In this document: positions 29,241 to 38,907 of the stretch, piece by piece
Position numbering within the stretch: the stretch's first letter is position 1
Layout: every line of letters starts with the position of its first letter
From: Auricularia sp. M13
Lineage: Eukaryota > Basidiomycota > Agaricomycetes > Auriculariales > Auriculariaceae
Reading direction: 5' to 3'
DNA: 64,000 nt
Assembly (NCBI GenBank): GCA_037042915.1
Contig: CM073193.1
Location: 1,612,001 to 1,676,000 of the forward strand
The notes under the pieces: generated by a model
Databases searched by the model: none
Seen by the model: the letters and a program-made list of their open reading frames with translations, nothing else
Told to the model about the DNA's origin: nothing
Translations under genes and position numbers: made by a program

Positions 29241-31757
29241 TGAATCGGCCGTTGGTCGACAGCGATCCTGGGACCTGCAGAGAAGAGAATGTCAATAGGA
29301 ATGTACTTATGTATGCAAGTCCTTGCGCGCGTAGAATACGAACCTGGAACCCCGATCATAGTACTTACCTGCGTGCGCACAATAAAGCCAGACAGCGACC
29401 TGCCGACTTCCTATTCTGCAGTGCCAGCGCGGACGGCCTGCAGGTGCTGGTTTGACTCGCCGGAGATCATGGTCGTTTGGCGGTGGAAGATGTATGCAGC
29501 GATGAAGATAAGTTGTATCGGCTACTGCAGTATCCAGGAACGAGCCTGTGAACTGCGAAGTGTACAGCGAGTCAGAATGCAGAGCGTCCGATTTGAGAGG
29601 ACCTGGAAGCCTGTATGTGTTACGAGTGCACGAGTAAACCGGGCATGAACAAAAAACGCAGAGGGGAGGAGGATCCAAAGGCCCGCCGGAATTCAGTAGC
29701 TCTGCATGCTCGCGGTGAGAGGAACCGCTGACGGCGCCGCGATGAGGGCGTCGGCTGCTCGCAGACGTGCTGCAGTAGCTGTGTGCGGTCTCCTACAAGG
29801 CTGGCGTTCTAAGCCTTCTGTGCGCGAGGGCAGTGTCGCGTAGGTTGAACATGCTGCAGACCGAGTAACGGCCGATAGGTTTCTGCTAGAGTAAATCCGC
29901 CGTGATTTGCCTCCACGAAGCGCCGGCTTCAGTTGAGTTTTCCAAAATCCTCGCTGAGGCTTCAGCTTGAACTCAGTATCTGTAATCATAAAATCGGCCT
30001 TTCCAGGCGTACAACCTTCGCTCGGTATGCACTATGAGCTCGAGAAACTCTTCTTTCTTGCACTGTGCCGCGCACTCAACTTGTCCATTTCTAAGTAAAT
30101 CCAAGGAAAACTACACTGGCTTGATGACCGCCGTACGAGAGTATGGCTCTCACAGCTTGCGCACCTCACAGCGGGGCACGGCGAGGTATTTCGAGACCGT
30201 CGTAACCAGGGATGGTCAATTTACTCCACGTACTGTATGTAGCACTAGCCTCGTCTACCAGCGGCCCACTGAGTCGATAATTCTAGGCCAGGGATGGTGT
30301 ACCTCATAGCGGCGGGTGCGACGGAGGCGATGTGTCAAGTTCAACGCGTACGCGTCCGAGTCACGTGCGCGCACAAGGATGCAACAGACCACCGTGACGC
30401 CGCTGGAGATTTCCATAATGACTCTGAGGCTCACCTAGCCTTACAGTATTCAATGCGCGATGGCGAACTCGGAACACGGTGCGCATAGGTATATACCTAG
30501 GCATTGGAACAGCGACTGCGAGGCCGACGCGCGTGACGTCAGCCTGCATCAAGACCCTGACAGCCACGCGAGCCCTAGGTGATGGGCGATCATTACAATT
30601 TACATTGATGCCCATGGACGAGAGCCGTCGTGCTCAGCGCCAGTCTGAGTCTGAGTGGACCGCCTGCGTCAGGGTGACGTCGATGATGGCCGCCAAGGTC
30701 GGGCGTGTCAATGGGAGATCGAGAGCTCGCGGGGACGTCGAGTGCGAGCTCTTGCTATCGATCTCGACAATGGCTGTACGCTGCGACGTGTCGGTCCCCA
30801 GCCCCAGTGTCATTTAAGTATGCCAAGTGCGGACAGGATGATCCCGACCACAGTTGACGTTATGACGATCGCTGCGCACTGGCAGAACGGATGCGGGACA
30901 TACTTTATACTTACTTGCCTAGATGCAGTGAGCTCGCGGTCGCAGTCGGTCGGAAAATCCGTCTCGAGGGAGAGGTAGCAGCAGTGAGGACCGACGGACA
31001 AAGGCCGGCTTAGAGCTATTTGAGGACGACCGAGACCAGAATAGTCCGGCGCTGCCGGCATCGGGCTGGCGTCCGCCTCCTTAGCAAACAGCGAACAGAA
31101 AACAGATGGAGTTTCAGCGCTGGAGAGGGGTTTCGGCTGGCGAGGAAGGGGCTGGACGACCGACTCCGAGAACTGGGAAGGTCCGCGCCGATGACTGCTG
31201 CGCACCGTCAAGGGCAAGCTCCGGAGGATCTGTGGCCGCGTGCGGACGGGCTGCACGCCGGGACGAACTTTAAATTGCATGTGTTGTAATGAACACGGGT
31301 GTGCGACTGGGCGTGAGAGAGAAGGGCCGGCGGGGCGCACAACACGCGTGCTGATTCCTGAACGTGTCGGGCGCGTGTTGGGCGTCCGGCGTCCAGTCGG
31401 CGCAATGCGCGACGAATCGGGCTCTGCGTAGGTACTGCACAGTGAATTTGCACCGGGGCTACGCAGGAAATGCGCTCCAAGTCGAGTCATGTGGGCGTCG
31501 GGGCGTGCCTTGGTGCAAAAGCGAGTGGCGCGCAATATTAGACCGTGTGTAAAACTCGGAGGGGCCACGTGTGTCGCACAAAGGGCAGGGCCCGAGCTGG
31601 CCTTCAGTGAGAACAATGGCAAGGCGACGCAAGGACGACGGGCAACGCGTCTGCTGGAGCTTGGAGGGCAGACTAGGGCCGTAAAGAATTTAACTAAGGT
31701 TTCAGTGGCAGGCCTGGGCACGGCGGGGGGCGGTGAAGGTTGAAGCGCAGTAAAAAG
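29241..31757. other. centre of the inverted duplication, no firm gene
   Basis: Up to about 29560 it still resembles the right arm near 34340-34600 (GTGGAAGATG(TAT)GCAGCGA.GAAGA and the preceding GAGAATGTCAAT block). Beyond that it is unique. Long frames exist, such as minus strand 31856-30810, but they have no splice structure, run antisense through the promoter of the lysozyme gene and match nothing known. The small plus-strand blocks at 30479-30817 look like chance or decayed coding. Confidence 0.45.
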
Positions 31758-31850
31758 TATAAAGGCGCGGGGGTATAAAACCCCGGTCCTTACTCTCCCT
31801 CCTTCTTTCCCCCCCACATCCCGTCTTCCCCCCGCCGCGCGTCGCGTGTG
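31758..31850 (+). promoter_or_regulatory. core promoter of the second lysozyme-like gene
   Basis: Two TATA-like boxes, TATAAA at 31758-31763 and TATAAAA at 31774-31780, are followed by a long C/T-rich tract to about 31845, about 110 bp before the ATG at 31959. TATA plus CT-block is typical of strongly expressed fungal genes. Confidence 0.65.
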
Positions 31851-31958
31851 TGCCACTGTCTGGTCATTACTAGTCCATCGTTCGCTTTACTGGACTCGCT
31901 CCCCTCGCTAAGCCTCAAGACACTCACTTCAGCCCCCACCACGCACACCACGACGACG

Positions 31959-32940
31959 ATGCGTTTCTTCACGACCCTCGCCCTGTTCGCCGCGTCCGCG
32001 CTCGCGGCGCCCGTGCTGCTCGAGAAGCGCGGCTGCAACCCGATGCCGTCCAAGGTCGACCCGGCCATCCGCGACATCGTGTACAAGACCGTCAAGGACA
32101 TGGGCGGCAACGACCACGTCATGCTCGCCACCATGAGCGCCGCCATCACCGAGTCGCTCGTCAACAACCTGCGCTGCGGCGACAAGGACTCCCAGGGCAT
32201 CTTCCAGCAGCGCCCCTCGCAGGGCTGGGGCTCCGTCGCACAGATCACCGACCCCGTCTACGCCACCAAGGCCTTCCTCAAGGTCCTCATCCCGCTCGAA
32301 AAGTCCCACCCCAACACCGACGCCGGTGTCCTCGCCCAGATGGTCCAGAAGTGCGTTGTTTCCTTCCGCCCTTACGTAATCCAACCAACCAACCAACCAA
32401 CCAACCTTGTTTAGCGCCGAGGCGGGCAACCAGTACACCAAGAACGAGAGCTTCGCCAAGCAGCTCATCGCCGAGGCCGCCAAGTCCGTCGGCGACTCGT
32501 CGCCCGCCCCCGCCCCATCGTCGTCCGAGCCCAAGCCGACGCCCTCGCCGACCAAGACGCCCGTCGCGCCCATCAACGCCGCGCCCAAGCCCACCGCGTC
32601 CAAGCCGGTCGAGTCCGCGCCTGCCTCGGACGACAACGACAACGACGATGACGAGGAGGACTGCCCGCCGGAGACCGACGACGGCGATGACAACGACGAC
32701 GACGAGGACTGCGCGGACGATGACGAGGACAGCACCGGCGACGACACGCCCGTGAACGTCGCCCCCGCCCCGGCCGGATGCGCAAAGACGTACACGCCCA
32801 AGAAGGGCGACAACTGCTACAAGCTCTCGGACATGTTCGGCCTCAAGCTGTCGGAGCTGTACGCGCTCAACCCGCAGATCGACGCCGAGTGCCACAACCT
32901 GCAGGTCACCCAGGCCTACTGCGTCGCCGCCTCGTCCTAA
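31959..32940 (+). CDS. secreted lysozyme-like protein with C-terminal LysM (copy 2)
   Basis: Two exons, 31959-32350 and 32415-32940, are joined by a 64-nt intron carrying CCAA microsatellite repeats (phase checked: VQ|NAEAGNQYTKNE). The signal peptide is MRFFTTLALFAASALAAP, followed by a Kex2-like LEKR. The catalytic-type domain has HVMLATMSAAITESLVNN, CGDKDSQGIFQQRP and SQGWGSVAQITDPVY; the Glu in ITES is the candidate catalytic acid. The linker is unusual: a Ser/Pro/Lys part, then an Asp-rich run (DDNDNDDDEEDC...). A LysM module closes the protein: YTPKKGDNCYKLSDMFGLKL, LYALNPQID, C-terminal AYCVAASS. It is collinear with copy 1 but has lost two introns or copy 1 has gained them. Likely role: extracellular attack on bacterial peptidoglycan or glycan binding at the hyphal surface. 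This is inferred, not shown. Confidence 0.88.
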
Positions 32941-34615
32941 ACGGCTCGATTTTGTTACCGCATACATTCACGCTCTGACACGCCGACACACGTACGACTC
33001 CACACGGGCACCGTAGACTGCGCTCGTCCTTCCCCCTACTACCCCCCACCCCCCACTGTTTCCATATCTCCTCTTTCCTATCTCTCACTCTCTCACTCTG
33101 GGTCGTGAAGCCGCGCAACAGACGCGGCTCGTTCTCGTTCTCGTTAACGTATACTGCTTATGGTCCGGTATCCCCTCTATTTTCTGCCCTTCTTACGAGC
33201 TTAGGTCTCCCACACCGCGCCGCTGCGTGACGATCTTGATGATTTTTACGATCGGTGTTGGTGTGCTTTATCCCCTCGCTCCACACTCCCACCGTTGTAC
33301 GACTTGATTTGGAGGAGGGTTTGCCTTTTTTTTGCAATGCAATTTTTGGGTGCGCTTGCGCACGAATACTGCATTTTTTTTGTTGGGCGGCGGGTTGTTG
33401 GATGTCGTGGGATATTGGTAGTTGAAGTTGGTCCGGTGTTTCGGAATCGGGGATGAGATGCACACTTGTACTCGTAAAATGTATGTAAGCACAGGAGAGG
33501 TGGAGGTGAGGATCGGAGTATGTACCGTGCTTGCGCCAGGTCTGAGTAAGTAAAGTTCACCAGTTCTGCTCCGTGCTTGCTTGCATCATGCATGCTCTCT
33601 GGTCGTCGCACATGCGCGCGGTGATCGGGGTTGCTGTATCTTGGCGGTGGCGGGCGCTGCACGATGGAGTCAGAATCAGAGGAGGGTCGCCCCACTCACG
33701 GACGGACGGACGGCTCGTTCTCGCTCACGGTCGGTCAGCCTGTTCTCGTTCTCGTCCGCCGACCAGCGACGGCCGATTGCTCGTCCTCGCACGCTGATGG
33801 TCGCTCGTCTGCTCGTCCTCGTCCTCGCACCCGCCGGCGACCGGCTGCTCGTCCTACAGAGCGCGCGCGCTGTCGTCCGCCGGCACGCGGGACGTCCTGC
33901 GCGCAGACTCTGGCTCGCCTCGTGCTCGCACGCTGACGGTCGCTCGTCCGGCTCGTGCTCGTTCGCTCAGGCTGACGGTCGCTCGTCCGGGTCGTACTCA
34001 TCCGCTCTTGCTCACGTTGGTATGGAGAGCGGCCGGGACGTCCTGCGCGCAGACTCTGGCTCGTGCTCGGGCATCACGCTACCTCGTGACGGTCGCTCGT
34101 TCGGGTCGTACTCGTCCGCTGTCGCTCGTCCGGTCGTACTCGTTCGCTGACGGCCGCTCGGCCGGGTCGTACTCGTGCGCTCAGGCTGACGGTCGCTCGT
34201 CCGCTCGTCCTCGCACGCTGACGGTCGCCCGTTGAACGTTCTCGCTCACGGACGGACGGTCGTCCGCTCGTACTCGCACGCTCAGGCTGATGGTCGCTCG
34301 TCCGGCTCGTGCTCGCTCGTCCGCTCGTACACCGACCTCTCTTGCTGCGCTCGCGCTCGTTCACCGGCCACGGGCTTGTCGGCCTCGCGGGCCGACACAA
34401 CTCGTCTTCGTCGCTGCATCTTCCTTCACCAGCCGACGAGTCCTCCATACGATGTACGCAACAACGCTCGGGCAAACGTGAACCTGTCTCCAGGTCGCGT
34501 CACTGGCTTCATGCACGAGGGCTCCAGGTTCGTACTATTTCGCGCGCGGGAGGGGTTGCTTAAGGACATTCGGATTGACGTTCTCTACTCTACAGGCTCG
34601 TCACAAACGACCGAT
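32941..34615. other. 3' flank and low-complexity repeat region
   Basis: 32941-33570 is the 3' flank of the lysozyme gene and has no gene. From about 33690 to 34440 an irregular minisatellite built on GCTCGTCCG / CGGTCGCTCGT words fills both strands with long spurious frames. 34340-34440 repeats, on the minus strand, the block GRCSDEDE.CRPA.PTSPWPVN found within J at about 27910-27980. 34440-34615 is the inner end of the right arm. Confidence 0.6.
33690..34340. repeat. irregular GC-rich minisatellite
   Basis: Dozens of degenerate copies of (C)GGTCGCTCGTCCG(G/C)TCGT are interspersed with CTCACGCTGACGGTCG. Unit length and spacing vary, so this is not a CRISPR array. Translation on the minus strand gives Arg/Ser/Thr/Glu repeats (ASTSRTSDRQ-like). 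Confidence 0.7.
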
Positions 34616-35442
34616 TCACAGTCGCACCATGCCGCACCAAATGACACCGCACACGATGACGCCGACGAGGAGCGCGATGAGCAGGCGATGCTCGGCCGCC
34701 CGCTGCAGGAGGAAGAGCACGCCGGGCCGCACGAGCACCAGCGTCGCTCCTGCGCGCGTTGGCCGACCAGGCTCGTGATCAACCTGCGACCCGGCGTTGG
34801 TCGGGGCGATGTTTGCGATGGGATGCCTGGCGCGCTGGTCATGGTCCGCGCTCGGGCTGGGCGATTGCTTGTTCGACGTGGAGTCTTTCTCCGTCGAGGG
34901 CGTCGGCGTCGGAGAGAGCGAGGGCGAGGGCGAGGGCAAGGGTGACGGCGAGGGCGTCGGCGTCGGCGTCGGTGAGGATGAAGGCGTTGGTGACGGCGAG
35001 GGCGAGGGCGACGTGGACGTCAACCCGCTCTGCGCGTCCGAATCGTAACCCCCATCCGAGTTATCGACGTAGTCCTCATCCCTCCCGTCGTTATCCTCGG
35101 CTGGCCACCATCGCACCGTCGTCAGCGTCCACCCCCCAACCCGACTCGTGCCCGAACTTACCTTGGAAGGACGCCAACCTCTCCGTGGATGGGCGTCCCG
35201 AGCGGTCCTCTCGTGCGGCCGATCCTGCGCCATATTGCACGCATCCGCGTTGCAGGTCTGTGAGTTGCCCTTCCGTGATATCTGTGGTGCAGCAGGTAGA
35301 TTCAGCTTGGAATATACTGTATGATTCCCCGGCATGTGTAGATCTATTATGAATGGGAGAGCGTACCTTGCGGTGTTGCCGCGGCCGATTTCTTGCGGCG
35401 GGTAGAGCACCTCCGAGTCCGAATCGCTTTTCGGCGTGCCAT
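34616..35442 (-). CDS. unknown basic, Ser/Pro-repeat protein with C-terminal membrane anchor (gene I)
   Basis: Exon 1 is 35442-35367: MARRKAIRTRRCSTRRKKSA then AATPQ. A GT-AG intron (35366 to about 35317) follows, and then one exon to the stop at 34616, about 250 residues in all. The order is: a very basic N-terminus; VYSKLNLPAAPQISRKGNSQ; a conserved block VGGWTLTTVRWWPAEDNDG with an acidic run DEDYVDNSDGGYDSDA; a long SPSPSPTPS-type repeat; and a C-terminal hydrophobic helix (LLIALLVGVIVCGVIW) with a short tail. This resembles a tail-anchored protein with a disordered cytosolic part. I do not recognise the family. A TATA box (minus strand, 35496-35491) lies 49 bp upstream. The left-arm copy J is broken, so I is the surviving member. 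Confidence 0.65.
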
Positions 35443-35490
35443 CGAAATCACTCTCTGCGAAGAATCTTGGGGTCTTTAGGGTGCGTGCGA

Positions 35491-35496
35491 TTTATA
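35491..35496 (-). promoter_or_regulatory. TATA box of gene I
   Basis: TATAAA on the minus strand, 49 bp before the ATG. The same spacing class is seen for genes F and H. Confidence 0.55.
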
Positions 35497-35639
35497 CTGA
35501 GCGGGCTCAGAAGAGCGGCTCGATATATACGATCAGCCTGGAAGTCCGTACTTCATGCAGCTCGCCCTGCATTCTTATACCATTACAGCATCTCAATCCT
35601 GAAAACAAATTAGGCTCCGTGCATTGGCTCCGTGTCAAC

Positions 35640-35722
35640 TTTTCAAAACGTTGACCGGGGCTGTGCGGGCCGGTCAACGTTGAACGGGAGCGGACGGGCC
35701 GGTCGACGTTTCGAAAAGTTGC
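35640..35722. repeat. hairpin-forming repeat (right copy)
   Basis: Inverted copy of 26699-26784, with the CTTTTCAAAACG/CGTTTCGAAAAG arms slightly diverged. Confidence 0.65.
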
Positions 35723-36009
35723 ACTTGCCAAAAGATTTTGAACCCTTCTCCCAGTCAAACCTGGCTCGTAAGCAGTATTAGTATACCGACCTGCAAGTTA
35801 AGCCTCGTCCTACCAGTGAATCTTCTCTTCTTTGTCTTCAACCCCATTGCAAATTTACATCCGCCCAGATATCAGAACTGCAGAACTAAGACATGAACCC
35901 GTTGCTTCGTTTCCCTTTCCCTCAGTTTTGTCTAGCTATAGTCACAGCGTCTTCAAGTTCAAGATCCAAACAATTCCGAATGCCCGAAAGCGAGACGGAC
36001 TTGGAGAAT

Positions 36010-38474
36010 AACGCCCCAAGGGCCCTTTCAGGGCAAGTCCCGCTACCTTATTGAGGCCAGGAAATTCGAGGACATCTATGGAAGAAATTGGCGCTGTGAG
36101 AGAAAATGTCAATCCCGTTGGCGACAGCAGTATATGTAGCGGTGCTCATGCGAGGTGGTTCCCACCTCGTCATTCGCACCGCGACCCTGTAAGATGGATG
36201 GTCCATTCTGTGATCGAAGACTCATTGGCGCAGCTCGTCAGTGATGACAAAGACGCATCCTTAAAGTTGAGATGCTTCTGAAACAGCTCGTCCAGGTTGA
36301 ATCACGTCTCGAGCTTCTTGTAGCGCACCTGGAATTCAGAACTCTGTGGTCGCTCCCCACAAGTCTAGGACAATGAGATCAACGATTCAGAAAAAACTTT
36401 GCGTCCAGCTCAGCGTTGACGCTGAAGTGGTGGAGGAATGGTCACCCCTCGTCCGGTTCTGCGATGATACGCTGAGGGAAGTCCACCGGAACACTAGAAA
36501 TCACGTTCTCGGGCAGATCAAAGAAAACAACAGACAGAGAGGTCAAGCTCATCTCAGACACGGTGTCAAATTCAGACCGCGCCAGAAACATTATCATAGA
36601 GCTTGAGCGCGGTGGCCAGGGTCAGCTGCGCGTGGAGTCCTGGCCAATTGTCGTGCAGAATTAGCAGAAGGCGCACGGGATCCTCCATGCGCAACCAATG
36701 TATGAGGGTGGCGACCTCGTGGGCGGGGTTTCCGGCAACGATGCATGTGGCGGTCAAGACGCCCGACCTGTTCACAAATTTCTGCAGCCACGCTGGCCAT
36801 GACGCCGGCAGGGCGGTGGATGAGGCAAGGCAGAAGATTCGGCATGCCGAAACTCTTATGTAGGAAGCCCGCGGGTGGGTTGTGCATATTGCTGAGCTGG
36901 GTGCCCTGCCACGCGTCCATATGAAACGAATTGCCGCGTGTAGGCCGACCGTCGGTGCCGAGCAGCAGCAGCATGGTGAGATTCGCCGTGCGGGCGTCGA
37001 AGCGGCATTCGAAAATGTACACGGGCGTACTAGAGCATTTCTGGCACACCCAGCTTGGCGTGCATGCGGAGCGGCTCGAGGATCTTATTGACCACCATGC
37101 CGCCGTCGATCTTGCGCACACCGAGGCGCTCGAGCAGCTGCGTACGATGCGGGCGGCCCGCGTTCAGCCGCACGAGCGAGATGCCAAGCGCAGTGGGGAG
37201 CGGGAGCTTCTGCGCCTGCGAGTGCGGGCCAAAGAAGGACGGCCCGCCGGTGCGCCCAGCGGCCAGTCTGCGGGCATACGAGCGCCAGCTGGCACACACG
37301 CTGGTCCGCGCAGTCCCAGCAACCGCCTTGGGGTCCCGGCTCGTGTCATACAGCGTGACCAGCAGGCACACCTGCTCGAGCCACATGGGGCCCATGGCCG
37401 TAGTTCCCGGCTCGCCCATCGCAAGCAACCCGTCGACGAAATCTTTGAATGTCACGTCCTGCATGCCGAGTGCCCGTAGATGCGGCTTCACGTCCTCTGG
37501 GTAGCCTGGTGCCGCGTAGCAGAATGGGAGGTAGCGCTCGGGCACGAAGTCAGTGCGGCCAGATGAACCACAGGGCGAACTTGACGAGGGAACTGACAAT
37601 CTTGGCCGTCCGCGCACTTCATGATTGGGGACTTGGGCAGCGACGAGAGGATCATGACGGCGCACCGGGGACAGTGATGGTCACAATATCTCCTTGAATC
37701 TAGCAGGAGGCAGCAAAGAGTGTCCGAGAGCCGTCGTCGATGCGCAGGTGTGCAAGGCAGCGCATGAAGAGCAGGACGGTGTTACGAACGTGCTCCAGCT
37801 GCGCCTCGACAATATGGAACTGCTTCTCGTTGTAGAAGGAGCATCATGCGCATCCAGCCCGGCAGCGCTTCCAGCTCTGTCCAGTGCAGCGTGATCATGT
37901 CCAGCTCTTCGTCCCGGTCGAGGACAAACAAGTACCCGCGCGACTGGACAAATACATTGCAATCGACCTAAAATATCGACTTGGCGCCTGTGCAGATTCA
38001 ATATTAGCATTCAATGTATCGTAGCTTAAAGAAGAACACCCCGATGGCCTTTTCGCTCGAGGGAACGAGAGCTTCAGCAGAGCTCCGGGTCGGGAGTGTG
38101 AGACATGCATGCGCACCCCTGGCTGACAAGGCTGGGTGCGCAGATGCGCGTAGCCTACTCTGTATCGCCCACGTCACACTCCGAAGCAGACGCGCAGCCC
38201 GCGGTTGCGCGTTGCGCCGTATCGGTATGACCCCACCCAGGCGAGAGAGCGAGCATGCACAAGGTGTTGAAACGGCAGCCTTTCGGAGCATGAAAGCGTG
38301 AAAGCCAAGCACGCCAAGGGAAAATGCGGCTGATGCACATCAGCTCAAGCCGAAAGTCTCCGGCGGAGCACACCATAAAAGGAGATTGTCATCAAAAGTG
38401 GTGGTTTTGTATCAATAATTTATTAGTGGATTTCGCGGGTGTTGTACGACTAAGACCCACTACCAAGGTAGCGG
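36010..38474. mobile_element. about 2.46-kb insertion private to the right arm
   Basis: Alignment of the two arms shows this block is absent from the left arm, where the flanks are contiguous near 26370. Near its ends are inverted TCCCGCTACCTT (36037-36048) and AAGGTAGCGGGA (38463-38474). The left end has an additional GGGCCCTTTCAGGGC stretch outside that repeat. No transposase is visible; the cargo is a degenerate minus-strand gene fragment. I could not define a clear target duplication. It is most likely a non-autonomous element that captured host DNA, or a fragment moved by such an element. Confidence 0.6.
36594..38000 (-). pseudogene. degenerate fragment of a large unknown protein, possibly sacsin/NO VEIN-like
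   Basis: Minus-strand blocks in order: FVQSRGYLFVLDRDEELDMI, LHWTELEALPGWM, then after a frameshift EKQFHIVEAQLEHVRNTVLL and FMRCLAHLRIDDGSRTLF followed by an in-frame stop. Next are DFVPERYLPFCYAAPG, PHLRALGMQDVTFKDFVDGL, QVCLLVTLYDTS, LLERLGVRKIDGGMVVNKIL, and after another shift FECRFDARTANLTMLLLLG and TDGRPTRGNSFHMDAW. The 'LGV + helical repeat + ECRFDA + written-style DGR' rhythm recalls large fungal HATPase-type proteins related to sacsin or NO VEIN, but I am not sure. At least two frameshifts and a stop make it a pseudogene. It lies entirely within the arm-specific insertion. Confidence 0.5.
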
Positions 38475-38907
38475 GAATGTATGTCCGAATGCTTTGTCTT
38501 CCGCCCCGTCACCACTCTGCTCCATCGCCCTTCACCTCCAGCATGCTGTTCCTACCTACATTGACGCTGCCCTCGCGACCACCAGGCTAGACGTTGCGAC
38601 AAGAATCCGCGGGCCGTTCCCACTGGTACTACAGTACCTGTACTGCAAAGCATCTGCTCGCCGCCGACGCCCCTCGTACTATTAGCGCCTTCATCCCCAT
38701 CCACGCCGCCACTGTGCAGACTCTCGTTTGTCGTTCGTGACTGGTCTTCGGTCTGCTCCTGCATACGAAGGGCACAGCTCTAGTACACCTACATTATTCC
38801 AGGTTCGTAATCTACACCCACATCCGGGGGCCTACCTAAAAAAAACTCATACCATTCTACTTCTCGCAGCTGACAAGCCCGTTGCGGACTCAGGCCATGC
38901 TTCCCTG
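38475..38907. other. 3' flank of gene F
   Basis: Mirror of the 3' flank of gene E (25892-26360). No gene. Confidence 0.6.

Larger units (their letters stand above)
24719..29560 (+). repeat. left arm of the large inverted duplication
   Basis: This arm is the imperfect inverted copy of about 34340-39990. Matching landmarks in mirror order: exon 1 end and exon 2 of E and F; the spacer with AATAATGTAGGTGTACTAGAGC; the GGGATGAAGGCGCTAATAGT block; the AACTTTTCGAAA hairpin; the MARR... exon of J and I; the VGGWTLTTVRWWPA exon; the Ser/Pro repeats; and the final hydrophobic segment. Identity is high in genes and lower in spacers. The outer end is sharp at about 24719, inside an exon. The inner end is ragged at about 29320-29560. 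Confidence 0.8.
35443..36009. other. spacer upstream of gene I
   Basis: Apart from the TATA box it holds the hairpin repeat at 35640-35722 and sequence mirrored at 26390-26970. No gene. Confidence 0.6.

Noticed and set aside
30810-31856. 348-codon open frame on the minus strand
   Set aside because: It starts in the CT-rich promoter of the lysozyme gene and runs antisense. It has no introns, unlike nearly every gene here, and resembles nothing known; GC-rich DNA yields such frames by chance.
31929-32813. 294-codon minus-strand frame over the lysozyme/LysM gene
   Set aside because: It is the antisense shadow of a well-supported gene with signal peptide, intron and LysM. The repeated Ser and Gly/Val runs are complements of the acidic and Pro/Ser linker.
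33581-34475. Long frames and repeat blocks that could suggest a repeat protein or CRISPR-like array
   Set aside because: The units are irregular in length and spacing, open on several frames at once, and there are no unique equal-length spacers. It is best explained as a degenerate minisatellite.
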